64,000 nt of DNA, taken from NCBI GenBank assembly GCA_017432005.1, contig JAFRKA010000015.1, positions 62,001 through 126,000 on the forward strand, in the 5' to 3' direction. Shown here piece after piece: positions 10,632-19,918 of the stretch. Both the position numbers and the translations under genes were made by a program. Numbering within the stretch: position 1 is the first letter of the stretch; each line of letters starts with the position of its first letter. Under the pieces are notes generated by a model that ran no database searches, was not told the DNA's origin, and saw only the letters and a program-made list of their open reading frames with translations. Source of the stretch: Erysipelotrichaceae bacterium (GTDB taxonomy: Bacteria; Bacillota_I; Bacilli_A; Erysipelotrichales; Erysipelotrichaceae).

Positions 10632-10660
10632 AAGATTGCGGGATCTGATCCCGCAATCTT
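10632..10660. terminator. Bidirectional terminator
   Basis: 13-bp stem (AAGATTGCGGGAT and its complement) with a 3-base loop, A-run on the left and TTTTG on the right. It serves the C39-like gene and adhE, which converge here. Confidence 0.92.
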
Positions 10661-10667
10661 TTGTATA

Positions 10668-13283
10668 TCAGTTGCCTGAATAAGCCTTTCGGATGATGGT
10701 CTTCATATCCTCGACCAGCGGTACACGCGGATTGGCCGGTGAACACTGATCTTCATAAGCCGCAACAGCGATCTCATCGAGATGTGCTTCCAGATCTTCC
10801 TTGCTGATGCCCATGGCTTTGAGGTTAGGATCGAGTCCGCAGTCACGGCAGAGCTTGATGACCGCATCAGCCAGAGCGTCGACAGCTTCAGCCGGCGTCT
10901 TGGCCTTGAGACCAAGCAGCTGAGCGATCTCCTGGTATTTGACATCGGCACAGTAGTGATTGTATTTAGGCCATACCGAGAGCTTGGTCGGTACCTGACC
11001 GTTATATCTAATGACATGAGGCAGGAAAACAGCACAGGTGTATCCGTGAACGGTATGGAACTGTGCACCGACCTTGTGAGCCAGTGAGTGAGTCATGCCC
11101 AGGAAAGCATTGGCGAAAGCCATACCGGCGATCGTCGCCGCATTGTGCATCTTTTCTCTGGCTTCCAGATCGTTCTGTCCGTCCTTGACGGCCCGAGGCA
11201 GATAATCGAATACCAGCTTGATGGCCTTGAGACACAGACCGTCAGTATAGTCGTTGGCCATGACAGAGACGTAGGCCTCGATCGCATGGGTCAGTACATC
11301 AAGTCCGGTCATGGCAGTTGACTTAGGCGGCAGGTTGGTCGTGAATTCCGGATCGACGATCGCTACCGTCGGTGTCAGCGAATAATCGGTGAGCGGATAC
11401 TTCTTGTTGTTGGCCTTGTCGGAAATGACGGCGAACGGAGTGACTTCACTGCCAGTTCCCGAAGTAGTCGGGATACAGATGAGCCTTGACTTGCGTCCCA
11501 GTTCCGGATATTTGAAAGCTCTCTTTCTGATATCCATGAACTTCTGTTTGAGATCATCGAAATTTACTTCCGGATGTTCATAGAAGAGCCACATGCCCTT
11601 GGCCGCATCCATGACACTGCCTCCGCCCAGAGCGATGATCGCATCCGGTTTGAAGATGTCCATCATGTGCGCGCCTTTTTCAACGGTCCTGATATCCGGA
11701 TCCGGTTCGACGTCGCAGAAAAGCTGGATCGTGACCTTATTCCTTCTCAGATTCAGCTGCTCGGTGATCTTGCGCAGATAACCGAACTCGACCATCGAAG
11801 TATCAGTTACCAGGAAGACTCTGTTGAGATCCTTACAGGACTGCAGATACTGTATCGAATTTCTTTCAAAATATATTTTCTGCGGTACTTTGAACCACTG
11901 CACGGTATTTCTCCTTTTTCCGACTTTCTTGATATTGAGCAGATTCACGGCTGAAACATTTCCGCCGATCGAGTTACGGCCGTATGAGCCACAGCCCAGG
12001 GTCATGGACGGGAGGAAGGAATTGTAGATGTTTCCGATCCCTCCGAAGGTCGACGGTGAGTTCCAGATGATCCTCATCGCCGGTATCCTGTCTCCGAAGC
12101 TGTCAGCCAGCGACTGTTCCTTGCAATGGATGGCAGCAGAATGGCCCAGACCGTTGAATCTTACCATGCTGTCCGCAAAGTCGAAGCCTTCATCCTTGTT
12201 CTTGACTTTGAAGAAAGCCAGGACCGGAGAGAGCTTCTCTCTGGACATCGGTTCCTTTTCACCGACTTCCTTGCATGGAACACCGATGATGACTGTATCC
12301 TTCGGTATTTTGATGCCGGCTTTTTCAGCAATCCATTGTGCTGATTTGCCGACCAGATCAGGATTCAGTCTGGCATTCTCGACGCCTTTCTCTGCTTCGG
12401 CATAACCGAACATGTATCTGGAAAGTTTCTTCTTTTCTTCTCTGGTCACGAAGTGGACCTTGAATTTTCTGAACAGTTCCAGCGCTTCATCATAGATATC
12501 CTCGTCGATGATGACGGCCTGCTCAGAGGCACAGACCATTCCGTTATCGAATGATTTGGACATGACGATGTCGTTTACGGCCTGTTCGATGTTGCATGTC
12601 TTGTGCATATAGGCCGGGACATTTCCGGCACCGACGCCCATCGCCGGTTTGCCGCAGCTGTAGGCAGCCTTGACCATGGCATTTCCGCCGGTCGCCAGGA
12701 TCGTGGCCACACCGGGGTGATTCATCAGCGTCGTTGTGGCATCCATGGAAGGATGTTCGATCCACTGGATGCAGTTTTTCGGAGCACCGGCTTCCTCAGC
12801 CGTCTTCTTCATGATGATGGCTGCAGCCTTGGATGATTCCTGAGCGCTCGGATGGAAGGCGAAGATGATCGGATTGCGCGTCTTGAGACAGATCAGTGAT
12901 TTGAAGATGACCGTCGAAGTCGGATTGGTCACAGGTGTGATACCGCAGATGACACCGACCGGTTCAGCGATCTCGGTGATCCCGGTGACCGGATCATCAG
13001 AGATGATGCCGACCGTCTTGAGATGACGCATGTTGTTGACGACATACTCACACGCAAAAAGGTTCTTGGTGGCTTTGTCTTCAAAGACACCTCTGTGTGT
13101 CTCGTCGATCGCGGCCTTGGCCAGAACACCGTGGTTGTCCAGTCCGGCGACTGAGCATTTGGCGACGATATAATCTATCTTCTCCTGATCGAAATCGGCA
13201 AATTCATTCAGAGCCAGAGTAGCTCTGTCTACCAGACCGTTTACTTCATTCAGAACAGCCTTGCTGATTTTCTTTTCTTCCAT
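10668..13283 (-). CDS. adhE: Bifunctional acetaldehyde-CoA/alcohol dehydrogenase
   Basis: Reduces acetyl-CoA to acetaldehyde and then to ethanol, reoxidising NADH during fermentation. The N-terminal half is an aldehyde dehydrogenase with catalytic Cys251 in GMVCASEQ. The C-terminal half is an iron-dependent alcohol dehydrogenase with the NAD-binding GGGSVMDAAK and the metal-binding GMTHSLAHKVG and HGYTCAVFLPH. 871 residues is the full family length. GCGAGGT about 8 bases before the ATG is the ribosome site, and an extended -10 (TGT TAAGAT) lies at 13313-13321. I saw no clear Rex operator. Confidence 0.97.
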   Translation of the reverse strand: MEEKKISKAVLNEVNGLVDRATLALNEFADFDQEKIDYIVAKCSVAGLDNHGVLAKAAIDETHRGVFEDKATKNLFACEYVVNNMRHLKTVGIISDDPVTGITEIAEPVGVICGITPVTNPTSTVIFKSLICLKTRNPIIFAFHPSAQESSKAAAIIMKKTAEEAGAPKNCIQWIEHPSMDATTTLMNHPGVATILATGGNAMVKAAYSCGKPAMGVGAGNVPAYMHKTCNIEQAVNDIVMSKSFDNGMVCASEQAVIIDEDIYDEALELFRKFKVHFVTREEKKKLSRYMFGYAEAEKGVENARLNPDLVGKSAQWIAEKAGIKIPKDTVIIGVPCKEVGEKEPMSREKLSPVLAFFKVKNKDEGFDFADSMVRFNGLGHSAAIHCKEQSLADSFGDRIPAMRIIWNSPSTFGGIGNIYNSFLPSMTLGCGSYGRNSIGGNVSAVNLLNIKKVGKRRNTVQWFKVPQKIYFERNSIQYLQSCKDLNRVFLVTDTSMVEFGYLRKITEQLNLRRNKVTIQLFCDVEPDPDIRTVEKGAHMMDIFKPDAIIALGGGSVMDAAKGMWLFYEHPEVNFDDLKQKFMDIRKRAFKYPELGRKSRLICIPTTSGTGSEVTPFAVISDKANNKKYPLTDYSLTPTVAIVDPEFTTNLPPKSTAMTGLDVLTHAIEAYVSVMANDYTDGLCLKAIKLVFDYLPRAVKDGQNDLEAREKMHNAATIAGMAFANAFLGMTHSLAHKVGAQFHTVHGYTCAVFLPHVIRYNGQVPTKLSVWPKYNHYCADVKYQEIAQLLGLKAKTPAEAVDALADAVIKLCRDCGLDPNLKAMGISKEDLEAHLDEIAVAAYEDQCSPANPRVPLVEDMKTIIRKAYSGN

Positions 13284-13364
13284 AAAAAGTACCTCGCATT
13301 GTTTTCAAATATATCTTAACAGAAATAATAAAGCCGGAATCATTATTGATCTGCCAATATAGAA

Positions 13365-13370
13365 TATAAT
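13365..13370 (+). promoter_or_regulatory. -10 box of the GNAT-MiaA gene, leaderless
   Basis: TATAAT, six bases (GGAAAT), then ATG at 13377. Transcription would start at or within a base or two of the ATG. Confidence 0.7.
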
Positions 13371-13376
13371 GGAAAT

Positions 13377-14747
13377 ATGCCGGAGATAAGAAAAACGACA
13401 CCAGAAGATCTGAACGATGTGGAAAGAATCTTTGAAAGAGCACGCCGTTTCATGAAAGAAAACGGGAATCCGACCCAGTGGAAAGATGACCGTCCCTCCC
13501 TGGAACTGGTGAAAGAAGACATCACCTCGGGAAGCTCATATGTTGTCACAGATGACGGGAAGATCGTCGCCACTTTTGCGTTCATCATCGGCACTGAACC
13601 GACTTATCTTGAGATCGACGGCGCCTGGCTGGATGATGACCCTTACGGCACGATCCACCGCATCGCCTCTGACGGCAGTGTGAAAGGCATCTTTGCCGAA
13701 GTGCTGGAATTCTGTGAGAAGAAAGGTGTCGACATACGCATTGATACCCATAAAGACAACAGGCCGATGCTGCACGTGATCGAGAAAAGCGGCTTCACCA
13801 GATGCGGTATCATCATCGTCGATGACGGCACTGAACGCATCGCTTTCCAGAAAAAATGCAGCCGAAAGAAAGTCCTGGCTATCGTCGGTCCGACAGCTTC
13901 CGGAAAGACAGCTTTCGGAATAAGATGTGCTGGTGAGTTTAACGGAGAGATCATTTCCGGTGATTCGATCCAGATCTACAGAGGTCTCGATATCGGTTCA
14001 GCCAAGCCTGATACGCGTGAGCTTTCTGAAGCCCGTCATCATCTGATCGACATCAAAGACCCTGATGAGAATTACAGCGTCAAGGAATTTCAGGAACTGT
14101 CGCGTTCATGCATCGACAGGATCAGCGATGAGGGGAAACTGCCGATTATCGTCGGCGGTACGGGCTTATACATCAAAGCTGCCCTTTATGATTATGTCTT
14201 TTTTGAAGAAGACGAAGAAGACGATCAGTATGAAGATCTCAGCAATGCACAACTTTATGAACTGCTGCAGGAAAAAGACCCTAAGGCTTTGGAAAAGATC
14301 CATATCAACAACCGCAAACGTCTGATCAGAGCTCTTAATATATATGAGAAACACCACAAGGGCATCTCGCAGATCAAGGATGAACAGGAACACAGACCGA
14401 TCTATGACTGTCTCATCATTGGCCTCACTGCTCCAAGAGAGATCCTGTTTGAAAAGATAAATCAGAGAGTCGACCGCATGGTGGAAGCAGGGCTTATCAA
14501 AGAGATCGAGGGACTCCTTGAAAAGGGGATCAGTTTTGATGACCAGAGCATGCAGGGGATCGGCTACAAGGAATTCAGGGCCTACTTTGAAAACAGAAAG
14601 AGCCTTGAAGAATGCATTGAAGACGTCAAGATCAATTCCCGACACTTTGCGAAAAGACAGTATACCTTCTTCCGCAATCAGCTGAATGTGAAATGGTTTG
14701 ATGATACGGATGAAGCGATGAAAGAGGTGAGAGAATGGTTGACCTGA
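13377..14747 (+). CDS. miaA: GNAT acetyltransferase fused to MiaA tRNA dimethylallyltransferase
   Basis: One uninterrupted frame of 456 residues with two domains. Residues 1-160 resemble a GNAT N-acetyltransferase (RKTTPEDLNDVERIFERARR start, DKDNRP-like MLHVIEKSGF end). Residues 163-456 are a complete MiaA, which puts a dimethylallyl group on A37 of tRNAs reading UNN codons. Its P-loop is GPTASGKT at 171-178, with SGDSIQIYRGLDIGSAKP, IVGGTGLYI and the QGIGYKEF region after it. MiaA is normally a stand-alone protein of about 300 residues, so the fusion is unusual. It overlaps tcdA by 13 bases. Confidence 0.92.
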   Translation: MPEIRKTTPEDLNDVERIFERARRFMKENGNPTQWKDDRPSLELVKEDITSGSSYVVTDDGKIVATFAFIIGTEPTYLEIDGAWLDDDPYGTIHRIASDGSVKGIFAEVLEFCEKKGVDIRIDTHKDNRPMLHVIEKSGFTRCGIIIVDDGTERIAFQKKCSRKKVLAIVGPTASGKTAFGIRCAGEFNGEIISGDSIQIYRGLDIGSAKPDTRELSEARHHLIDIKDPDENYSVKEFQELSRSCIDRISDEGKLPIIVGGTGLYIKAALYDYVFFEEDEEDDQYEDLSNAQLYELLQEKDPKALEKIHINNRKRLIRALNIYEKHHKGISQIKDEQEHRPIYDCLIIGLTAPREILFEKINQRVDRMVEAGLIKEIEGLLEKGISFDDQSMQGIGYKEFRAYFENRKSLEECIEDVKINSRHFAKRQYTFFRNQLNVKWFDDTDEAMKEVREWLT

Positions 14748-15454
14748 GCAGAATGGAATACCTCGTCGGCAAAGACCGGCTGGAAAAGTTCAGAAATAAA
14801 AGTGTCCTGCTCTGCGGCTGCGGAGGAGTCGGCTCCTTTGTGGCTGAAGCGCTGTGCCGTTCGGGACTCGGACACATCACGCTGCTCGACTTTGACAAGG
14901 TCGAACCGTCCAACCTGAATCGTCAGCTGATGAGTGACAAGAACAATATCGGACAGTTCAAGACAGAAGCACTGAAGAAACGGCTGGAGGCTGTTTCGGA
15001 TACGGAAATCGATACACTGAACATGTTTATCGATGAGGGCTTTGAGCTCGATAAAGAATACGACTATGTGATCGACTGCATCGATACCCTGACATCCAAA
15101 TTCATCCTGGTAAAAAAGTGTGATGAAAAAAAGATCCCGCTTCTTTCTTCCCTCGGTTCAGCCCGAAGACTGAAACCGGAGAACATCAGACTGACGACCC
15201 TGGATAAGACGCGTAACGATCCGCTGGCCAAGGCCTTCAGGAATCTGGTCAGAAAGGAAGGTTACCGCAAGAAGATCGAAGTAGTCTTTGCGGATACCCC
15301 GGCGATGAAGACCGGGATCGTTCAGGAAGGAAAGACGAACAAGGAAAAATACCCGCTCGGTTCCAGCATCTTCGTGGTGGGAAGTGTGGGACTGTATATC
15401 GCATCTATCATATTTGAAAGACTGACGGAGGATGAGAAAGATGAAGTTCAGTGA
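14735..15454 (+). CDS. tcdA: tRNA threonylcarbamoyladenosine dehydratase
   Basis: An E1-like ThiF/MoeB-fold enzyme that activates the t6A37 carboxylate with ATP and closes it to cyclic t6A. Seen: the nucleotide-binding GCGGVGSFVAEAL, LLDFDKVEPSNLNRQ, and CIDTLTSK with the TcdA-type C-terminal half. 239 residues, near the usual 240-270. It overlaps both the gene before and the gene after, forming a tight operon with miaA: both enzymes modify position 37 of the anticodon loop. MoeB or ThiF roles are less likely because their partner genes are absent. Confidence 0.88.
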   Translation: MVDLSRMEYLVGKDRLEKFRNKSVLLCGCGGVGSFVAEALCRSGLGHITLLDFDKVEPSNLNRQLMSDKNNIGQFKTEALKKRLEAVSDTEIDTLNMFIDEGFELDKEYDYVIDCIDTLTSKFILVKKCDEKKIPLLSSLGSARRLKPENIRLTTLDKTRNDPLAKAFRNLVRKEGYRKKIEVVFADTPAMKTGIVQEGKTNKEKYPLGSSIFVVGSVGLYIASIIFERLTEDEKDEVQ

Positions 15455-17132
15455 ATTCCGCTATGAAAGGCCGGCTTATGAAGACATGAAAAAAGAATAT
15501 GAGGATAAGCTGGAAAAAATGAAGAACGCTGCCGACAGTGCAGCATATATGAAAGCCTTTGATGAACTCAATGAGTTCAGAGGCCATGTGCATTCCATGC
15601 ATGAACTGTGTTCGATCAGACATACGATCAATACGGCTGATGAATACTATGATGAGGAAAACGAATACTGGAACAGGACGATGCCGCTCATGGAAGTCTA
15701 TGAAGTTGAACTTGCAAAGCTCTTATTGAATTCGCCATTCCGTTCTGATACCAATATTCCGGAAGCTTTCTATCTGACCCTGGAAAACAAGCTGAAGTCC
15801 TTCTCGGAAGATATCATCGAAGATCTGCAGGAAGAAAACAGACTCTCCAGTGAATACGGCAAGCTCAAAGCCTCGGCAAAGATCAGCTTTGAGGGCAATA
15901 CCTACAACCTCTCTTCGATTGCTCCATTGATGCGAAGCGATGACCGTGATGTAAGGAAAAGAGCCACGGAAGCCTATAACCATTACTTTGAGGAAAACGA
16001 AGACCGATACGACGAGATCTATGATCAGCTGGTAAAAGTCAGAGACAGGATGGCAAAGAAACTTGGCTATGAGAATTTCACGCCTCTGGGTTACATCAGG
16101 ATGAACAGGCTCGACTATGATGAGAAGATGGTCAGCGATTACCGCGATCAGGTCATCAGAGATATCGTTCCGCTCAGTGTTGAATTAAGGAAACGTCAGG
16201 CCGCCAGGATCGGAGTTGACAGACTGGAGTGCTATGATATAGACTACAGGTTCAGATCAGGCAATCCGCGTCCTCACGGTACTCTCGATGAGATGGTGGA
16301 CAGCGCTCTGAAGATGTACACCGAGATGTCTAAGGAGACCGGAGATTTCTTCAGGATGATGGTCGAAGGGGAACTCTTCGATCTGCCGACCAGAGAAAAC
16401 AAGGAGATGGGCGGCTACTGTACCGGCATCTTTGACTACAAGGTCCCGTTCATCTTCGCGAATGCCAACGGCACCTCGGATGATATCAACACGCTGACTC
16501 ATGAAGCCGGTCACGCTTTCCAGGCTTACTGCTCATTCAAAAACGTGAAGATACCTGATCTCTGTTTCCCGACGATGGAATCGGCTGAGATCGATTCGAT
16601 GTCCATGGAATTCTTCACTCATCCGTGGATGTCGCTGTTCTTCAAAGAAGAGACGGAGAAGTATTATTATTCGCACATTGAAAGTTCCATCAATTTCCTG
16701 CCGTACGGCTGTCTCGTCGATCATTTCCAGCATGAAGTCTACAATCATCCGGAAATGACTCCGGCTGAGCGCAAGTCCTGCTGGAGAAGACTGGAAAAGA
16801 TCTACAAGCCGGACATCAGTTATGATGGCTTCGATCTGCTGGAAAGAGGCGGTTTCTTCTACCGGCAGCTTCATATCTTCCAGGCGCCTTTCTACTATAT
16901 CGACTACACGCTGGCTCAGGCCTGTGCTCTGCAGTTCTATGTGAGGATGCTAAACAAAGATCCTGATTACTGGAAAGACTATGTCCACATCTGTTCGCTT
17001 GGCGGTACTAAGACTTTCACCCAGATCGTCAAAGAAGCACATCTGAAGGTACCATTTGAAGAGGGATGTCTGAAAGAAGTGGCACAGCGGATGAAAGAAG
17101 AACTGGCCGGTATCGATGATACAAAACTCTGA
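15441..17132 (+). CDS. pepF: Oligoendopeptidase F (M3 metallopeptidase)
   Basis: A cytoplasmic zinc peptidase that cuts short peptides. The zinc motif HEAGH lies at residues 354-358, with the downstream glutamate in the MESAEIDSMSMEFF segment. 563 residues, normal for the M3B group. The start at 15441 (MKFSEFRYERP) is chosen over 15432 because GGAGG at 15426-15430 sits 10 bases before it but only one base before the other, and M3B proteins usually begin this way. The 5' end overlaps tcdA. Confidence 0.93.
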   Translation: MKFSEFRYERPAYEDMKKEYEDKLEKMKNAADSAAYMKAFDELNEFRGHVHSMHELCSIRHTINTADEYYDEENEYWNRTMPLMEVYEVELAKLLLNSPFRSDTNIPEAFYLTLENKLKSFSEDIIEDLQEENRLSSEYGKLKASAKISFEGNTYNLSSIAPLMRSDDRDVRKRATEAYNHYFEENEDRYDEIYDQLVKVRDRMAKKLGYENFTPLGYIRMNRLDYDEKMVSDYRDQVIRDIVPLSVELRKRQAARIGVDRLECYDIDYRFRSGNPRPHGTLDEMVDSALKMYTEMSKETGDFFRMMVEGELFDLPTRENKEMGGYCTGIFDYKVPFIFANANGTSDDINTLTHEAGHAFQAYCSFKNVKIPDLCFPTMESAEIDSMSMEFFTHPWMSLFFKEETEKYYYSHIESSINFLPYGCLVDHFQHEVYNHPEMTPAERKSCWRRLEKIYKPDISYDGFDLLERGGFFYRQLHIFQAPFYYIDYTLAQACALQFYVRMLNKDPDYWKDYVHICSLGGTKTFTQIVKEAHLKVPFEEGCLKEVAQRMKEELAGIDDTKL

Positions 17133-17179
17133 CCAGTTCGCAGATGATTCGTATATAAACAGAAGGAGGAAAAAACTCT

Positions 17180-18187
17180 ATGAAAAAATTACTGACATTC
17201 ATGCTGCTCGGGCTGATGATCATCGGTCTGTGCGGATGCAACAAAAAAGAAGAAGTCGTGACTGAGAATATGTCAGCGACCATCAACGTCGATAACGGTG
17301 ATCCGGCGGCAGTAAGATCATTCAATGTTGGTTTCGATGAAGGGAACAGCTCTTTCATTTCCCTGATCGCAGGACTGAAAGATTCCGGTATCTTAAGTTT
17401 CGGTACGGAAGTAAGTGACGGTAAAGAAGTCTTCACGATCGTCGACGGCAAGATCGCAGCTGAAGGCGGATCCTGGAAAGTAATGGTCAACAATACAGAA
17501 TATGAAGGACTGTTCAAGGATCTGACCGTCAGTGGCGGCGATGTCATCGATATCGTCCTGGATGAACCGGCTCCGTTACTCGGTGCATGGGAACTGTATG
17601 AGAAATATACGGCGGTCGTAAAGGCTGAAGAGAAAGAAGTCTTTGAAAAAGCCATGGAAGGTCTTACCGGCGTCGGTTATGAACCGGTCAGAGTCCTGGC
17701 TACACAGGTCGTCTCCGGTACCAACTATGCCTTCCTGGCCATGGGTACGACTGTCACGGCCGAGCCGAAGAAAGACTACTACATCTTACGCATCTACGCT
17801 GATCTGGAAGGAAATGCTGAGCTCAAGAGCATAAACAAGGTCGAGATCCCTGATCCGGAAACGAAGGAAGAAGAGAATTCTGTATTACTGGGTGGATGGG
17901 AGATCGCTCCGATCGACAATTCAGCCATCTTCCCGGATGAGGATGCCCAGAAATCATTTGGCCTGGCCGCATCCCTTTATACCGATGTGATGCTGGAACC
18001 GATGCAGTTACTGGCTACACAGCTGGTATCAGGAATGAACTATCTGGCTCTGTGCCGCGGATACGGTCCTGATTCAGGTCCGTTAGGAAGTCTCTACATC
18101 GTCAAGTGGTATGCAGATCTGAATGGCAATTCGACTATCACTGAAGCGAAACTGCTCAATCTGGAATACTACGTTGCCGGAGAGTAA
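17180..18187 (+). CDS. Lipoprotein with DUF4430-like domain and two cystatin-like repeats
   Basis: 335 residues. The signal ends in lipobox GLCGC at about residues 16-20, so the protein is anchored outside the membrane. Residues about 30-130 resemble DUF4430 (GGSWKVMVNN and a VSGGDVIDI end). Two repeats of about 90 residues follow, each opening with LLGxWE and carrying LATQxVSGxNY and a YADLxGN strand. QVVSG matches the first-loop QxVxG of cystatins. The repeats are about one-third identical by eye. AAGGAGG sits 8 bases before the ATG. Protease inhibition is only a possibility; cystatin-fold domains also bind other ligands. Confidence 0.8.
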   Translation: MKKLLTFMLLGLMIIGLCGCNKKEEVVTENMSATINVDNGDPAAVRSFNVGFDEGNSSFISLIAGLKDSGILSFGTEVSDGKEVFTIVDGKIAAEGGSWKVMVNNTEYEGLFKDLTVSGGDVIDIVLDEPAPLLGAWELYEKYTAVVKAEEKEVFEKAMEGLTGVGYEPVRVLATQVVSGTNYAFLAMGTTVTAEPKKDYYILRIYADLEGNAELKSINKVEIPDPETKEEENSVLLGGWEIAPIDNSAIFPDEDAQKSFGLAASLYTDVMLEPMQLLATQLVSGMNYLALCRGYGPDSGPLGSLYIVKWYADLNGNSTITEAKLLNLEYYVAGE

Positions 18188-18191
18188 ATAA

Positions 18192-18215
18192 AAACCGAAG
18201 GATAACCTTCGGTTT
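18192..18215. terminator. Bidirectional terminator
   Basis: 10-bp stem AAACCGAAGG/CCTTCGGTTT with loop ATAA, between the cystatin-like lipoprotein gene and the convergent transporter operon. Confidence 0.85.
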
Positions 18216-18996
18216 ATACCAGAAGAATCTCATCGTCGAGATCTTTGCCTGTTGCCTGACGGAAACGGGCTACCAGATCAGTGACGGTGAGTTTTTTTCT
18301 TTCTTCGCCTGATACGTCATAGACGATCTTTCCCTCTGACAGCATCAGGGTACGATCACCGATCTCCAGTGCCTGGTTCATGTTGTGAGTGATCATCAGA
18401 CAGGTGATCCTGTTTTTCGCGGTGATGTCTTTTGTGATCCTGATGACCTTTTCAGCACTTTCAGGATCAAGGGCAGCGGTATGTTCATCCAGCAAGAGGA
18501 TCTTGGGTGGATTGATCGTAGCCATGATCAGAGTCAGAGCCTGACGCTGACCGCCGGAGAGCAGTCTGACCGGCGTGTTCATCCTTTCATCCAGCCCCAT
18601 ATCCAGTTCACGGAGTCTTTCTTTCAGATATTCCTTTTCCTTTTTCTTCGGCACAGATAGCCAGCTTCCCTGTTTTGCCGCCAGCATCAGATTCTCGTAG
18701 ACCGTCAGATCGGGAGCCGATCCCAGCATCGGATCCTGGAAGAGCCTGCCGATGTAGGTGGCACGGATATATTCCTCATCCATCGTGACGTTCTTTCCGT
18801 CGATGATGATCTTTCCTTCATCAGAGAATTCACTGCCGGCGATCAGGGAGAACAGCGTCGACTTGCCCGAACCGTTGGCACCGATGATGCAGACGAATTC
18901 CCCGTCAGCCACGGACAGATCCAGATTTCTGATGACTTCCTTGGCATAGCTGGAATTGGCATTGAAAGTCTTGGAGACATTGATCATTTCTAGCAT
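18214..18996 (-). CDS. trpZ: ABC transporter ATPase (tryptophan importer, TrpZ type)
   Basis: Energises the importer with the two genes upstream. 260 residues with Walker A GANGSGKST, signature LLSGGQRQALTLIMA, Walker B ILLLDEHTAALDP and an H-loop ITHNM. It overlaps the permease gene by 7 bases and is the last gene of the T-box-controlled operon. The substrate is taken from the T-box specifier and the family of the binding protein, not from this subunit. Confidence 0.88.
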   Translation of the reverse strand: MLEMINVSKTFNANSSYAKEVIRNLDLSVADGEFVCIIGANGSGKSTLFSLIAGSEFSDEGKIIIDGKNVTMDEEYIRATYIGRLFQDPMLGSAPDLTVYENLMLAAKQGSWLSVPKKKEKEYLKERLRELDMGLDERMNTPVRLLSGGQRQALTLIMATINPPKILLLDEHTAALDPESAEKVIRITKDITAKNRITCLMITHNMNQALEIGDRTLMLSEGKIVYDVSGEERKKLTVTDLVARFRQATGKDLDDEILLV

Positions 18997-19904
18997 TGTT
19001 CTCTTCTGGCCTCCTGTCTTCTTTTAAGCAGCGGATAACGCTGTTTCAGATAAGGTACAGCGATCGCCATGATGACTATGACGGAAGATACGAGTTTGAG
19101 CATGTATGCCGGCATATTCAGACGTAAAGCGAACGTGTAGACCAGACGGAAGATGATCGTCCCGAAGACAGCACAGATGCTTCTTATCTCTAAGGAAGAT
19201 GATGATCCAGCCAGGATCTTTCCGATGAGAAGTGATGCCAGCGAGATCGTCAGCATGCCTGAACCGATATCGATGTTTACCGATTTCTGTGACTGGGAAA
19301 GCAGACAGCCGGACAGGGCCGTCATGCCTGAAGACAGGCACAGTCCGATCATCGTCATGACATGCGGATTGATCGAAGATGATTTGACCATGGCCGGATT
19401 GTTTCCGGTCGCTCTGATCGCTGTTCCGAGTCTGGTCTTCAGGAACATGTTGAGAAAGATCAGTACGATGATCACGGCAATGAGTGCACAGATCAGGACC
19501 TGCTTTCCTTCCAGAACAGTTCCCTCCAGTATCTTTTTGAGTACAGTGAAGACTGTTTCGGTCTTGTTCATATTGAGCAGCGATGAATTGCCCATGATCG
19601 CGATATTGATCGAGAACAGAGCCGTATTGACGATGATGCCGGAGAGCAGGGAATCGATGCCCATCTTGGTCTGCAGCAATGCCGTGATGCATCCCGAAAG
19701 CATACCGGCAAGGATGGCTGCCGGTAGCGACAGAAAAGGATGCCCGGCGATCGCCACGACGGCACCGGTGCAGGCACCGAGCGTAAAGCAGCCGTCAGTC
19801 GACAGGTCACAGACATTCAGCATCGAATAGCTGAGGAACAGAGCCAGAACGGTAAGTGAAGTTATCAGTCCCAGTTCAACAGCTGTCTCTATAAGCATAG
19901 ACAT
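18990..19904 (-). CDS. trpY: ABC transporter permease (tryptophan importer, TrpY type)
   Basis: 304 residues with about 8 to 9 hydrophobic segments, in the branched-chain-type permease superfamily that pairs with ABC_sub_bind proteins. Motifs seen: YSMLNVCDLSTDGCFTLGA near the N-terminus and TRLGTAIRATGNNPAM in the coupling region. It lies between the binding protein (14-base gap) and the ATPase (7-base overlap). Confidence 0.87.
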   Translation of the reverse strand: MSMLIETAVELGLITSLTVLALFLSYSMLNVCDLSTDGCFTLGACTGAVVAIAGHPFLSLPAAILAGMLSGCITALLQTKMGIDSLLSGIIVNTALFSINIAIMGNSSLLNMNKTETVFTVLKKILEGTVLEGKQVLICALIAVIIVLIFLNMFLKTRLGTAIRATGNNPAMVKSSSINPHVMTMIGLCLSSGMTALSGCLLSQSQKSVNIDIGSGMLTISLASLLIGKILAGSSSSLEIRSICAVFGTIIFRLVYTFALRLNMPAYMLKLVSSVIVIMAIAVPYLKQRYPLLKRRQEARREQC

Positions 19905-19918
19905 GAAATGATGATCTC

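Noticed and set aside
13313-13360. Rex redox operator before adhE
   Set aside because: No TTGTGAA-type dyad could be found in the adhE upstream region.
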